The notes under the pieces were generated by a model, which made no database searches, was not told the origin of the DNA, and was given only the letters and a program-made list of their open reading frames with translations. This document shows positions 1-8,010 of a stretch of 28,037 nt of DNA, one piece after another (within the stretch, counting starts at the first letter, position 1; each line of letters starts with the position of its first letter). The stretch comes from a virus. The DNA lies in the IMG/VR virus record IMGVR_UViG_3300045999_002802, positions 1-28,037 of that record. One strand, given 5' to 3'. Both the position numbers and the translations under genes were made by a program.

Positions 1-627
1 CTCGACAACAGTCACAGTGCCAGCTTGGAAAAGCTCTGCGCCGTTAGTCAGGTTCTGACCGATCAGCTTGTGATACATCACGCCGTCCATCACATCACAA
101 ACCAGCAACTGGCTGGAATCGCCAAACAGTGCGTGTGAGTTGTTGATGTCGTTGTAGGTCAGATCACGGCCAGTGCCGATGTCATTCGTGACCGTTGCTC
201 CGAGGTTCTCCATTGCAGCGATTGCTGATGCAATACCAGCGTTCAGCATGTCACGCAGCATTGCTTCTGCCATGTTGCGAGAGATAACTTCAACAGCAAT
301 AGTCGGGTTATCACCGACCCAACGCAGTTGTGAAGGTTCCCACTCAATTGGACCAAAACCGCCGGCAACCTTTGCAGTCACATGCTCAAGCTGTGCAAGC
401 TGAGTGCTTGATGCGCTGGTGTTGGTGGCGTAGCGATCAACTCGGCGTTGTGCGCTGTGCAGGCTGGAGAACATTGACTTCAGGAAGAAGTCGCCGTCAA
501 AACCTTGCGTAGACAACTGAATGCCGCCGTTGCTGGCTGCGTTAAATTTCTCGACCATTTGTGCAACAGTTTCAATTGTTGCTTCACGGACGTACTCGTT
601 AAACACTTTCATGTTGGTTAGAGCCAT
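1..627 (-). CDS. Major capsid protein, N-terminal part (cut by window edge)
   Basis: Open without a stop for 209 codons from an ATG at 627 to the window edge, so the C-terminus is missing. The protein begins MALTNMKVFNEYVREATIET, with a helical N-terminus followed by capsid-like sequence (GFGPIEWEPSQLRWVGDNPT, then helical repeats). A strong ribosome site (AAGAGG) lies upstream. It follows the scaffold gene directly, the usual place for the main shell protein, which assembles on the scaffold into the procapsid. The family call rests on position and general resemblance to phage capsid proteins adjoining DUF4055-type portals, not on a catalytic motif. Confidence 0.8.
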   Translation of the reverse strand, partial: MALTNMKVFNEYVREATIETVAQMVEKFNAASNGGIQLSTQGFDGDFFLKSMFSSLHSAQRRVDRYATNTSASSTQLAQLEHVTAKVAGGFGPIEWEPSQLRWVGDNPTIAVEVISRNMAEAMLRDMLNAGIASAIAAMENLGATVTNDIGTGRDLTYNDINNSHALFGDSSQLLVCDVMDGVMYHKLIGQNLTNGAELFQAGTVTVVE

Positions 628-644
628 GATAATTACCTCTTAGG

Positions 645-1262
645 TTATGGCGTTAAGTCAGGGAATTTTGTGGCGAAATATGCTGCTCGTTCAACAGGTG
701 AGCCATCAATTCTGCCTTTTATCGAGGCAGCCCCGCCGCCATTTCCACCAGTGGCTCCACCACCAGAGTTTGCAGGAGCTTGGACAAAATGCTTGCCTTC
801 GTCACCCGCTGCCCATTCCTTCACAAAGTCTGAAAGGGCTTTATCACCGATCTTTGCAATTCGCGCATCACCTTCAACAACGATTTGCACATTTTCCTTC
901 AACATCGCCTGTACTGCTTTTAGGTGTGTTGGGTTTGTCACTCCAGCCTTAGACAGCTCTGCTGTTAGGCCGTTTTGTATCAAAAGCTGGCGAGTGTATT
1001 TCGACTCTGAGTCTAGAGCATTGCTTTTCTCTTCAAAATTCTTGGACAAATCTTTGTACTGCTTTTGCAGTGTTGCGTTATCAGCTTGCGACTTTTCTAG
1101 CGCAGCCTCTAAACGCTCAACCTCTGCTGGATCAACGGACTTGCCGTTTCTTTCATTTCGCTTTAAATCTGCCAACAGTTGCTTGTTGTGATTTTTTAGC
1201 CCTTCAGTAGCAGTAGCAACCGCCTCGTCAACTATTGCTTTTATTTCTGGTGTTATTTCCAT
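645..1262 (-). CDS. Phage capsid scaffolding protein
   Basis: About 205 aa, acidic and strongly helical. A predicted coiled coil covers roughly residues 25-100 (heptad-like ERLEAALEKSQADNATLQKQ). A glycine/alanine-rich linker precedes a C-terminal tail ending in YFATKFPDLTP, which could contact the capsid. Coiled coil, charge and position between minor head protein and capsid fit internal scaffolds that guide procapsid assembly and then leave. The ATG at 1262 has AGGGG seven bases upstream; an ATG at 1280 would add six residues and has a closer, weaker GAGG, so the start is not certain. Confidence 0.78.
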   Translation of the reverse strand: MEITPEIKAIVDEAVATATEGLKNHNKQLLADLKRNERNGKSVDPAEVERLEAALEKSQADNATLQKQYKDLSKNFEEKSNALDSESKYTRQLLIQNGLTAELSKAGVTNPTHLKAVQAMLKENVQIVVEGDARIAKIGDKALSDFVKEWAAGDEGKHFVQAPANSGGGATGGNGGGAASIKGRIDGSPVERAAYFATKFPDLTP

Positions 1263-1291
1263 CGTTTGACCCCTGGTCATGGCCTCTGGCC

Positions 1292-2266
1292 TTAATTGTT
1301 TCTCTCTTTAAGCTGTGCAATCGTTAATGGCCTGCCTCGACCATTGACTAAATCGTTCAGCGTTATCTCACCTTTACGATACATCTCTGCGCGACCTTTG
1401 CCAAGTATATCATCTTGACGATCTTGCGTCTGCCGTGATAGCCAGCCCTCAAATGTCAGTGAAGCCTTGACCTGTCCTGTCTCTGACGCTCTTGTTCCAC
1501 CAGGCTCACCATCAAGCACTACCGGAATCAATAAGCACCGGCAGTTAAAGTGCAGCGGATAACTTGGCATTGGCGAACTGTGACCGCCGTATGGTTTGCC
1601 AGACTTCTCCCACTCTTTACCATCTAATGGCGCACAGACTAAACAGGTGCGCGAATCAAGTGTTGCGACAGCCCTATAACGCAGGACGATGTCATCATTG
1701 TCCTCCATTACCTTCATGCGAGCATCGTTGGCAATGGTCGCTGTCGATGTCTGCACCAGTGCCGCTGCGTTGCTGCGTGATACATCCATCACCTGACGCA
1801 CACGGTTTATGATCTGCGCGTTAGTCTCAGCCCCTGCGATACCTTGCCTGACCGCTGCTGCAAACTTAAATTGTACATCAGCAGACTGCTTTGCCCAAAA
1901 TGCACCTTGTGTCGCGCCCTGAATAACAGCATCAGTTGCTATTTTATCCAGAACTGCTGCTGCTGGCAAAACAGCGTCTCTGCTAATGGATGACGCGGTT
2001 ACTTGTGCTGCAACCTTTGCGATCTCATCTGTATCTGATATTGACTGAATTGCGATACGGTCATAGTACTTTTCTATCAGAGCTTGTGCTTCTTTTAATT
2101 GCTTGTTTGCCCTTGCCCTGCCCCACTCGGTCATCTCGCCTGCAAGTTTGCCAATCAGCTCACGTTCTAACTGGCGCAGAATGCGGATTACGTCTCGGCT
2201 GACACCTTCAGAAGCCCTGAAAATGTCCAGCTGTAACGCAACTGCCGCATCAAATTGTTTGTTCAT
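1292..2266 (-). CDS. Phage head morphogenesis / Mu F-like minor capsid protein
   Basis: 324 aa. The C-terminal third carries the hallmark of the Mu gpF / SPP1 gp7 family: an asparagine/alanine-rich helix (VQTSTATIANDARM), then TLDSRTCLVCAPLDGKEW and PLHFNCRCLLIPV, with paired cysteines and a histidine likely to bind metal. Family members are minor head proteins present in few copies near the portal and involved in head assembly or DNA ejection. The ATG at 2266 shares its A with the portal stop (TGATG), favouring this start over an in-frame TTG one codon upstream. It sits between portal and scaffold as usual. Confidence 0.85.
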   Translation of the reverse strand: MNKQFDAAVALQLDIFRASEGVSRDVIRILRQLERELIGKLAGEMTEWGRARANKQLKEAQALIEKYYDRIAIQSISDTDEIAKVAAQVTASSISRDAVLPAAAVLDKIATDAVIQGATQGAFWAKQSADVQFKFAAAVRQGIAGAETNAQIINRVRQVMDVSRSNAAALVQTSTATIANDARMKVMEDNDDIVLRYRAVATLDSRTCLVCAPLDGKEWEKSGKPYGGHSSPMPSYPLHFNCRCLLIPVVLDGEPGGTRASETGQVKASLTFEGWLSRQTQDRQDDILGKGRAEMYRKGEITLNDLVNGRGRPLTIAQLKERNN

Positions 2267-3663
2267 CAATCAATCCGCTGGCTGTTTATCCGTTCCTGCT
2301 CAACTTCAAAAGTGACACCTTGAGCTATGATTTCACCATCTTGCAAGTTATCAAATAAGGTCTGGTTAGAAATCGCACCTGACTGCCATGAGCCGATCAG
2401 CGCAGTCAATTCCTGAGCCGACATTCTAACCGGCACAAAGTCGTTGTTAAGAGTATATGCAACAGGTGCATTAAACCCAGCCCAACGCAAAAACGTAGTC
2501 AGTGCATTAGTGACTGTGATGTTTATGACCTGCGTCATTGCAGCCAGTTGTGACTGTTCGCCAGATTGCCTTGTCATCTGCGTTTCTGCTGATTCGACAC
2601 TAGACTTCTGGCCTTCAAGCATTCTTGCGCCAAGCACTGCCATCTGTGATTTCTTATCTTCGAGGTTCGTTCGCAGAGCAGGGAAGTCGCCTGTTGTTTC
2701 AACGTAAAATGCCTTCGCCATCGGGTCAGGCAGGCAGTTTGCTGACGTTCCACCCAATGTGATAGGCGGGTCACCTTGTTCCATTCTGTGACCAGTGATG
2801 AACAAAGTTGGTAAGCCTGAGAAGTGACAAGCGTGTTCATAGTCAGATGTGACCATGTAGTGCGCTAGGTTCATATCAACTAAATCCAGCAGCGGAGGTG
2901 AGCTGACTGCGGAACTTATGGAGTCAACACCAGCAAAGTAAAAAGGTATTCTTCGCATCGGCTGATTGTTCATCAACGGATATAAATCTTCACCAATCTG
3001 ATTATCCGCATTATCAACTCGCTGGTACACTCGTTGGCGGTATCCTTCAGGCGTTAAATCAAGCACCCTGAAAACTGTCTGCATCTCGTGTGAATATGGG
3101 TTCTGCTCCATAGCTTTTTCTTCTTGCAAAACTACAAGCGTTAGCACTTCCGCGCCATTAATTCGGGTTGTGCGCCAGTTAATTATTGCTTTTTCAGTAT
3201 AGTGAGCCATTAAAGGTTGCCCACCTAATAGTTCTGCGCCAGCAAGAGTAAACCCGCCAGGGTTAGCAATGGGCGGGTAATCAACAAGAATGCCACTTCT
3301 GCCTGTCTTAAGCACACGCTCAAAGATACTTTGAACAAAGACATCCAGTGGAGTACCGGCGAGATCAACATTATTGATAAAACGCTCTGCCCCTGTTGGC
3401 GCAACAATGTTTGCTGGCTTGCGAAATACCATACCCTTCAGGCCAGAGATGGTTCGCCAAGTAGCGTTAAAGAATGGAGTTCTCTTCAGCCTTGTCTCGT
3501 AGTCGTTTTGCTCTTCGAACCGCAATCTTGGCAGGTAGGCAGTATTTTTTTCATGGATTTTATACTGGCCTTCTGAGGCATCAATGCACCGATCCCACAA
3601 AGGCAGGTTCTTTTCATAAGCCGGATGTGGCGTTGATACGCCGGTATAGTTTTTGGTGATCAT
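2266..3663 (-). CDS. Portal protein (DUF4055-type)
   Basis: 465 aa, a normal size for a siphovirus portal. The N-terminus (YEKNLPLWDRCIDASEGQ, then YLPRLRFEEQNDYETRLKRT and WRTISGLKGMVFRKP) matches what I know of the DUF4055 portal-like family. The portal forms the dodecameric ring at one vertex through which DNA enters and leaves and to which terminase docks. The middle holds the stem/clip-like hydrophobic region, and the C-terminus has the glutamine-rich helix typical of portals (QMTRQSGEQSQLAAMTQVIN). The start overlaps the TerL stop as ATGA. Confidence 0.85.
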   Translation of the reverse strand: MITKNYTGVSTPHPAYEKNLPLWDRCIDASEGQYKIHEKNTAYLPRLRFEEQNDYETRLKRTPFFNATWRTISGLKGMVFRKPANIVAPTGAERFINNVDLAGTPLDVFVQSIFERVLKTGRSGILVDYPPIANPGGFTLAGAELLGGQPLMAHYTEKAIINWRTTRINGAEVLTLVVLQEEKAMEQNPYSHEMQTVFRVLDLTPEGYRQRVYQRVDNADNQIGEDLYPLMNNQPMRRIPFYFAGVDSISSAVSSPPLLDLVDMNLAHYMVTSDYEHACHFSGLPTLFITGHRMEQGDPPITLGGTSANCLPDPMAKAFYVETTGDFPALRTNLEDKKSQMAVLGARMLEGQKSSVESAETQMTRQSGEQSQLAAMTQVINITVTNALTTFLRWAGFNAPVAYTLNNDFVPVRMSAQELTALIGSWQSGAISNQTLFDNLQDGEIIAQGVTFEVEQERINSQRID

Positions 3664-4898
3664 ATGCCTGCAATCCTCGCCTGTGATATTGGGCGAACCA
3701 GTGGGAATCTCCTGTGCAGGAAATAACCCATTGAATCTGTGTAGTCATCAATGGATGGGTGATCGTTGTATTTCTCCGGTTCACCCTTCGCATCGTAGCC
3801 TTGCGACTCAAGCGCATCTGTCAGCATTGGGCATCTGTCAGTGTTAATACTGATGCGATCATGTGCAAACAAAGCGTTGACTGCGTTAATTCTATCACGA
3901 ATTGCCGGATTTGCATTAGGAGCGTCCACACGGTAGCCAGCCTGCTCGATTATCTGAATATCAGACTGGCTTGCATTGGTTCTGCCAGCCCTGCCTGATG
4001 CGTCTGGGTAGACAGTTATCATCCTGCCGCCTTGCCTGTAGCGATCAAGCCTGTTGCAGATGTCGCGGGTATCGTGCGCCACAAACTCATCAACTGCTAC
4101 GGGTTTATTGTTCTCAATCAGCCAAAGGTTAGCAGCGCAGCCGCCAATGTTAAAATCCAGTCCGACATAGATTGCTCTGTCATCTGCTGTCAAAACTCTT
4201 GTTGTGTGATGCTTTTGCCGGTCAAAGAAGTGATAGACCTTGTTCTGGCTTAGACTGACAAAATCGCCGTTAAGGTACATCTCTGCGAGCAGCGGATCGT
4301 AGTTTTTGCGAATATCCTCAATGTACTTTTCTGGTAAGTAAATATTTGATGATGTTGCTGCTTTGATTAGATGGTAGCCCTCTTGTGCTTTTTTGACCCA
4401 CTTCTGGTAAGTGAAGCCGCTGAAGCCCTGATCTGGTGTAGTTACGTTGCCCATCGTGTTCTGTTGGCCGCAGTTCTGCCGGTTGCGCTCTGCTGCCTTG
4501 CGCCAGACTTCTTCAGCCTTGTCCTTTGGCAGTGTGTCAAGCTCGTCCACGATGCTGTGTGCAACTTCATAAGCCACGATCCTGCTTGGCTTGTCATAGC
4601 TGCGGAAGATCATCTTGCCGTAGCCTTTGATCTTTATCGTGTAACTGGAATTGTTGATTGTGTGCTTAAGGCCAAGCTCTGAAATAATTTTTTGTGCGCC
4701 TGGCATTGCTCTCAGTTTCAGGAGGTCGTAGGTCGGCATGTAGTAGGCTGTGTCGATGCCTGGGGTTTGCAGCATCTTAAGCAGGTTTCTGACTATGCCA
4801 GCTTGTGTTTTTCCTGCGCCAAGTCCGGCCACCATAGCTGGATAAGGCTGTTCGCAGAAAACAAACTCTTCCTGAGGTTCAGACAGGCTTAGTCGCAC
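3660..4898 (-). CDS. terL: Terminase large subunit (ATPase and nuclease)
   Basis: 412 aa with both motor parts visible. Walker A is AGLGAGKT at residues 24-31. Walker B is SIVDELDT near residue 117. A coupling-type segment (GNVTTPDQGFSGFTYQKW) follows. The RNase H-fold nuclease has three acidic sites: YVGLDFNIGG near 250, VYPDASG near 300 and SIDDYTDSMGYF near 388. It pumps DNA through the portal and cuts the concatemer. It begins at GTG 4898 inside the end of the small subunit gene (20-nt overlap); the upstream GAG is a weak ribosome site, so translational coupling is likely. Confidence 0.95.
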   Translation of the reverse strand: MRLSLSEPQEEFVFCEQPYPAMVAGLGAGKTQAGIVRNLLKMLQTPGIDTAYYMPTYDLLKLRAMPGAQKIISELGLKHTINNSSYTIKIKGYGKMIFRSYDKPSRIVAYEVAHSIVDELDTLPKDKAEEVWRKAAERNRQNCGQQNTMGNVTTPDQGFSGFTYQKWVKKAQEGYHLIKAATSSNIYLPEKYIEDIRKNYDPLLAEMYLNGDFVSLSQNKVYHFFDRQKHHTTRVLTADDRAIYVGLDFNIGGCAANLWLIENNKPVAVDEFVAHDTRDICNRLDRYRQGGRMITVYPDASGRAGRTNASQSDIQIIEQAGYRVDAPNANPAIRDRINAVNALFAHDRISINTDRCPMLTDALESQGYDAKGEPEKYNDHPSIDDYTDSMGYFLHRRFPLVRPISQARIAGI

Positions 4899-5307
4899 GG
4901 ACTATCTCAATTGATTTGCTTAAAATCTCGTCATTGCCGACATCTGGGTTTGTTCTAAACTCGTCTGGCATTCTGTTCTTGAGCCAAAAAATGCAAGCGG
5001 TTGTGTCTGGCGGGTAATGTTTGACAGTCTGGGTTATAACAATTTCACCGTTTATGATGCGGATATCATCTTCGGTGTGTGTGTAGCCCATTGCTCTGTG
5101 TACTAGTGATTGCTTGACCCTTTCGTCCACCTGAGATTTGCCAATCTTTAGGGACTCAAAAAACTCAGGGTTTGCCACTTTCCAGTTATTGATTGTTTGC
5201 TCTGTTACGCCAAGAGCCTGTGCAATGTCTTTGTCTATTGCGCCAAGTTCGCACATTTTTTTGGCAATAGCGCAATATTTAGGATTGTATTCAGAAGGTC
5301 TGCTCAC
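4879..5307 (-). CDS. terS: Terminase small subunit
   Basis: 142 aa. The N-terminal HTH (KDIAQALGVTEQTINNWKVANPEFFESL, about residues 23-50) is followed by helices (VDERVKQSLVHRAMGYTH) and a C-terminal segment PPDTTACIFWLKNRMPDEFR, typical of phage TerS proteins. TerS binds the packaging site and recruits TerL. A stop codon lies two codons upstream, so GTG 5307 is the first possible start. AAAAGG sits unusually close to it. It overlaps TerL by 20 nt. Confidence 0.88.
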   Translation of the reverse strand: MSRPSEYNPKYCAIAKKMCELGAIDKDIAQALGVTEQTINNWKVANPEFFESLKIGKSQVDERVKQSLVHRAMGYTHTEDDIRIINGEIVITQTVKHYPPDTTACIFWLKNRMPDEFRTNPDVGNDEILSKSIEIVRATKPV

Positions 5308-5370
5308 CTTTTAGCCCCCAGCCATAAGGTCATGCCCCCACAGGGAGCGATACAACTTATCTTATCACAG

Positions 5371-5508
5371 TTACTTCTTTTTGCGTCTAGCCTTCTCGGC
5401 AGCACTTATTGCTATGGCAACAGCCTGCTTTTGAGACTTGCCAGCCTTAAGCTCTGTCTTGATGTTGGATTCTATTGTCTTTTTACCGTAACCAGTTTTC
5501 AGCGGCAT
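5371..5508 (-). CDS. Small basic phage protein (45 aa)
   Basis: ATG at 5508, TAA at 5371. The protein starts MPLKTGYGKKTIESNIKTEL, contains QKQAVAIAIS and ends in a lysine/arginine run. Short lysine-rich proteins with a QAVAIA core are common beside terminase genes in marine and environmental phages; their function is not known to me. The strong charge suggests nucleic-acid contact, which is inference. It lies between the 93-aa basic protein and TerS in the same direction. Confidence 0.7.
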   Translation of the reverse strand: MPLKTGYGKKTIESNIKTELKAGKSQKQAVAIAISAAEKARRKKK

Positions 5509-5512
5509 GTTG

Positions 5513-5794
5513 TCACCATTTAACTTTGTTTGACCAGTACGCGCCCGACAGTTTGCCTTTGGCTATGTTTGCAGCATGTCGAGCCTTAAACGCTGCCCTT
5601 CTGGCTGCATCTGCCTTGCTTTCACCTTCACGCTTTGGTGAGCCGCTAACACCCTGCTGCCCAAAACGGATCGTCTTGATCTGGTCACCTTCTTTCGCCA
5701 CTACAACATGAGATTTGGTCGGGTGATTCGGTGTTCTCTTGGGCTTGTTAAAGCCTTCTACTCCTGCTCGCTCAATACGCGGGTCTTTTGCCAT
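5513..5794 (-). CDS. Small basic protein (93 aa), environmental-phage family, unknown function
   Basis: ATG at 5794. The core KTIRFGQQGVSGSPKREGES, then ARRAAFKARHAANIAKGKLS and a final AYWSNKVKW, is a pattern I recognise from uncharacterised small proteins of cyanophages and other marine phages. It is highly basic and arginine/lysine-rich with no membrane segment. It begins 21 codons inside an overlapping 20-aa reading frame and is followed closely by the 45-aa basic protein, forming a basic-protein cluster ahead of terminase. Confidence 0.75.
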   Translation of the reverse strand: MAKDPRIERAGVEGFNKPKRTPNHPTKSHVVVAKEGDQIKTIRFGQQGVSGSPKREGESKADAARRAAFKARHAANIAKGKLSGAYWSNKVKW

Positions 5795-5834
5795 AACCCT
5801 TACCGCCTTTTTTCTTACCCTTCTTCATCGGCAT
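5772..5834 (-). CDS. Possible 20-aa lysine/glycine-rich peptide
   Basis: ATG at 5834 with AAGG nine bases upstream, stop at 5772. The peptide is MPMKKGKKKGGKGYGKRPAY. It is the first open frame after the terminator at 5857-5885 and overlaps the start of the 93-aa gene by 23 nt. MPMKKG-type openings are common in small phage proteins, but at 20 codons it could equally be a leader that couples translation of the next gene. Confidence 0.4.
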   Translation of the reverse strand: MPMKKGKKKGGKGYGKRPAY

Positions 5835-5856
5835 GATTATTACCTTGCTAGAGTTT

Positions 5857-5885
5857 AAAAAAAGCCTCGGCATGTTCACGAGGCT
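5857..5885 (-). terminator. Rho-independent terminator (minus strand)
   Basis: On the minus strand the sequence reads AGCCTCG, a nine-base loop, CGAGGCT, then TTTTTT: a perfect 7-bp GC-rich stem with a U tract. It follows the 61-aa gene and precedes the basic-protein/terminase block, so it should separate the metallophosphoesterase transcript from the packaging and head genes. Confidence 0.85.
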
Positions 5886-5932
5886 AATAGGGGCTGGCAC
5901 ACATTCAGCCCACCAGTCGGATTAAGCTGGCC

Positions 5933-6118
5933 TTAATAGTCTACATCACTCTCGTATGTTTCGGTAGTCATCAACATCATTGCCTGCTCTGGCGTAAAGC
6001 CTGCGTCAACATGCGCTTGATAAAATATGTGGTTAAGTTTTGCACACAGCTTGCTTGCCTTGCGGTAATCGTCAATCTGTTTATCGTCTGCTGTTTTAAA
6101 CTCCAGAACTGTTGTCAT
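5933..6118 (-). CDS. Hypothetical protein (61 aa)
   Basis: Starts MTTVLEFKTADDKQIDDYRK with AGGAAG upstream. It is helical and acidic towards the end (TTETYESDVDY), with no recognisable domain. It starts 8 bases after the metallophosphoesterase stop and is the last gene before the terminator at 5857-5885, so the two are probably co-transcribed. Function unknown. Confidence 0.7.
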   Translation of the reverse strand: MTTVLEFKTADDKQIDDYRKASKLCAKLNHIFYQAHVDAGFTPEQAMMLMTTETYESDVDY

Positions 6119-6126
6119 CTTGCTTC

Positions 6127-7332
6127 CTAAAGTTTGGCATCTGGTTCAACAATGTTTCTGGGGATAGAGTACTGGTAAGTTGAGTGCAAGCCGCCCTCAC
6201 GCTTAAAAGTCAGCATTTCCATCACTCGCTCTGATCCATATCCTTTTGACGAATGCCAGCCATCAGGTGGCGCAAGTGTACCAAACGTCCTCATGATGCA
6301 GCCTGCCATTTCTTTTGTGGTCTGGTGGTGTATGTGACCCAATGCCCAGAGCCTATGCGTTGTCTCGCCCCATGCTTTTGGCAAGTCTCTTGCAAGTATG
6401 CCTGGCAAATCATTTGTCTTGACCTTGTCGCCGTGATGCACTGCAATCAGCCATTTGCCAAACTGTAGATAATGAAAGTATCCCTTTGTCGGCATGATGT
6501 TCACGCGAGGCTCATTCTCAAAGTAAAACGATAACAGCACTTGAATGGCAATCGCGCTGCTGTCGTTGTGATTACCTCTGGCTACGATTACGACCACTTT
6601 CGGGAACTTCTCTAGCATACGGATGACCGTGTACTTCATGACCTCTGCCAGCCGGTAGAAGGTGTTGTGGTATCTGGTATCTACATCAAGCGCAGTGCCA
6701 TTAAAAGTTGCGTTGTGCGCTGAGTCAGCATGAAGCGCATCGCCAACATCCACGAACATCCCCGTTTCTGCCGCTGGAGCCTTGTTTATCAGATAATCGA
6801 CTGCATCCCTGATCTGACTGGTTGCCAAGTTGGTATCAAAATCAGCCTGGCGAGTCTCTGGTGCATGACTGTATTGTCCCACATGAGCATCACCCATAAA
6901 GATTGCAGAGAGCAGGTCAGGATCGTTGCAAAGCACTGGTTGCGGCTCTTGCGGCACGAATTGGGTCATCTCTGCCGTGAGTGCTTCAGCGTAGTCTTTC
7001 AGCTTATCCCTGATTGCTGCCTCTTTCTCAGGCATAGACTTGACCCATTGCAGCCTGATCTGTCCATCTTCCCCATACAGAGTTGATGCGCCAGCCAGTA
7101 ACTGTGAGTCACCAACTGGCCTGGTCAGGTCTCTTTCAGGCTCGTAGCCCTTTGCTGCTGCCCTTTTTTTGCAAGCCCTAACCGTCTCTCTAATCCGAGC
7201 AACGCTCGTTCCGGCAGCGATGGCTGCTTGTGTCAATGATCCTGTGTCTATAACAGCCTGTAGATGCTCAATCTGCCTTGTTGTTGATACAAACTCTTTT
7301 AAGCGCGGGTCAATGTCGATAGGTGCAGGCAT
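6127..7332 (-). CDS. Calcineurin-like metallophosphoesterase with HTH-like N-terminus
   Basis: 401 aa. The N-terminus (QAVIDTGSLTQAAIAAGTSV, about residues 24-43) looks like a helix-turn-helix. The rest carries the full metallophosphoesterase set: FMGDAHVG near 146, VDVGDALHAD near 195, VARGNHND near 250, AVHHGDKV near 298 and ALGHIHH near 332, so both metal sites look intact. Phage relatives are annotated as DNA-repair exonuclease-like or phosphatase; the true substrate is unknown. The ATG at 7332 has GAGGT upstream. It opens a leftward transcript from the 7333-7536 divergent region. Confidence 0.88.
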   Translation of the reverse strand: MPAPIDIDPRLKEFVSTTRQIEHLQAVIDTGSLTQAAIAAGTSVARIRETVRACKKRAAAKGYEPERDLTRPVGDSQLLAGASTLYGEDGQIRLQWVKSMPEKEAAIRDKLKDYAEALTAEMTQFVPQEPQPVLCNDPDLLSAIFMGDAHVGQYSHAPETRQADFDTNLATSQIRDAVDYLINKAPAAETGMFVDVGDALHADSAHNATFNGTALDVDTRYHNTFYRLAEVMKYTVIRMLEKFPKVVVIVARGNHNDSSAIAIQVLLSFYFENEPRVNIMPTKGYFHYLQFGKWLIAVHHGDKVKTNDLPGILARDLPKAWGETTHRLWALGHIHHQTTKEMAGCIMRTFGTLAPPDGWHSSKGYGSERVMEMLTFKREGGLHSTYQYSIPRNIVEPDAKL

Positions 7333-7447
7333 AATTTAGACCTCAAAAAGGTTTTGCATATTTTACAGCCATTTACATGACAATGATATGCAACGGGCTT
7401 TTGATACAAATAGGCTATTAATTTAATCGGTATTGATATAAACGATT

Positions 7448-7473
7448 GTGCAATATTATATTGCACTGCAATA
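7448..7473. promoter_or_regulatory. Operator with three TGCAATA half-sites in a divergent promoter region
   Basis: The 204-bp gap 7333-7536 separates divergent genes. In it GTGCAATATTATATTGCAC (7448-7466) is a perfect 9+1+9 inverted repeat, and TATTGCACTGCAATA (7459-7473) is a second, overlapping perfect 7+1+7 one. TGCAATA thus occurs at 7449, inverted at 7459 and again at 7467. A possible plus-strand promoter overlaps (TTGATA, 17 bp, TTATAT). The rest of the gap is AT-rich with no ORF. Confidence 0.7.
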
Positions 7474-7536
7474 CGGTTGTGGTAAAGTAACTACATCGGC
7501 AGCACTATTGATTGCCACTAACAGAGGGTAGAACAA

Positions 7537-7725
7537 ATGTACAACTCAGTGACAAGCCTAAGGATCGCGCAGACTCTAAAAGGCTACACAGTTTTGGTTA
7601 CATACAAAGACGGCAGAACTGGCAGCTTTGGTAGCCGCACAATGACAATAACAGGCGCAAAAAACATGCTTGCACAGCACGCAAAGCGACACGGATTAAA
7701 AGTATCAGGCGAACAAGCAGCATAA
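7537..7725 (+). CDS. Hypothetical protein (62 aa)
   Basis: ATG at 7537 after AGAGGG. The protein MYNSVTSLRIAQTLKGYTVL is followed by a beta-rich stretch (VTYKDGRTGSFGSRTMTITG) and a basic helix. It looks like a small single-domain fold, perhaps nucleic-acid binding, but I do not recognise it. It is the first gene of the plus-strand cluster downstream of the TGCAATA operator. Confidence 0.65.
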   Translation: MYNSVTSLRIAQTLKGYTVLVTYKDGRTGSFGSRTMTITGAKNMLAQHAKRHGLKVSGEQAA

Positions 7726-7770
7726 ACCAACCACGGCCACGGACGGCCATCAACTCAGAGGATAAGCAAA
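7726..7770 (+). repeat. Leader repeat copy 1 (CGGCCACGGACGGCC)
   Basis: The gap before the gene at 7771 holds CCACGGCCACGGACGGCCA, then CAGAGGATAAGC and the ATG. A close copy precedes the gene at 8248. The two GGCC tetramers could pair as a small stem just ahead of the ribosome site GAGGAT. Confidence 0.65.
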
Positions 7771-8010
7771 ATGAAAGCAACAATTAGCCGTCTCAACTGT
7801 TTCCTGATCAACCGACTGCCGCAATATCGAATTGTCAAAGGCCACGGGTACTTTTACTTTGTCTGTGCTGATGACGCGCCTAGCGATACACCAGAACCGC
7901 CAGAATCAATTTGTGTGTATTCTCTAGATCAGATGAATTTTAAGAACTGGATTGCTGCAATTAGCAGCAGTGTCGAACGGTGGGAAAGAAACCAAGGAGA
8001 ATGGTCATGA
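7771..8010 (+). CDS. Hypothetical protein (79 aa)
   Basis: Starts MKATISRLNCFLINRLPQYR with GAGGATAAGCAAA upstream. The middle is aromatic (GHGYFYFVCADD), then a proline-rich loop (SDTPEPPES), then ICVYSLDQMNFKNWIAAISS. Similar small proteins with a GYFYF core occur in phage early regions; their role is unknown. It ends in an ATGA overlap with the next gene. Confidence 0.65.
   Translation: MKATISRLNCFLINRLPQYRIVKGHGYFYFVCADDAPSDTPEPPESICVYSLDQMNFKNWIAAISSSVERWERNQGEWS

Noticed and set aside
4658-4677. Operator-like GTGCTTAAGGCCAAGCTC inside terL
   Set aside because: One arm base differs, the centre is unlike the other sites, and it lies mid-gene with no promoter; probably chance.
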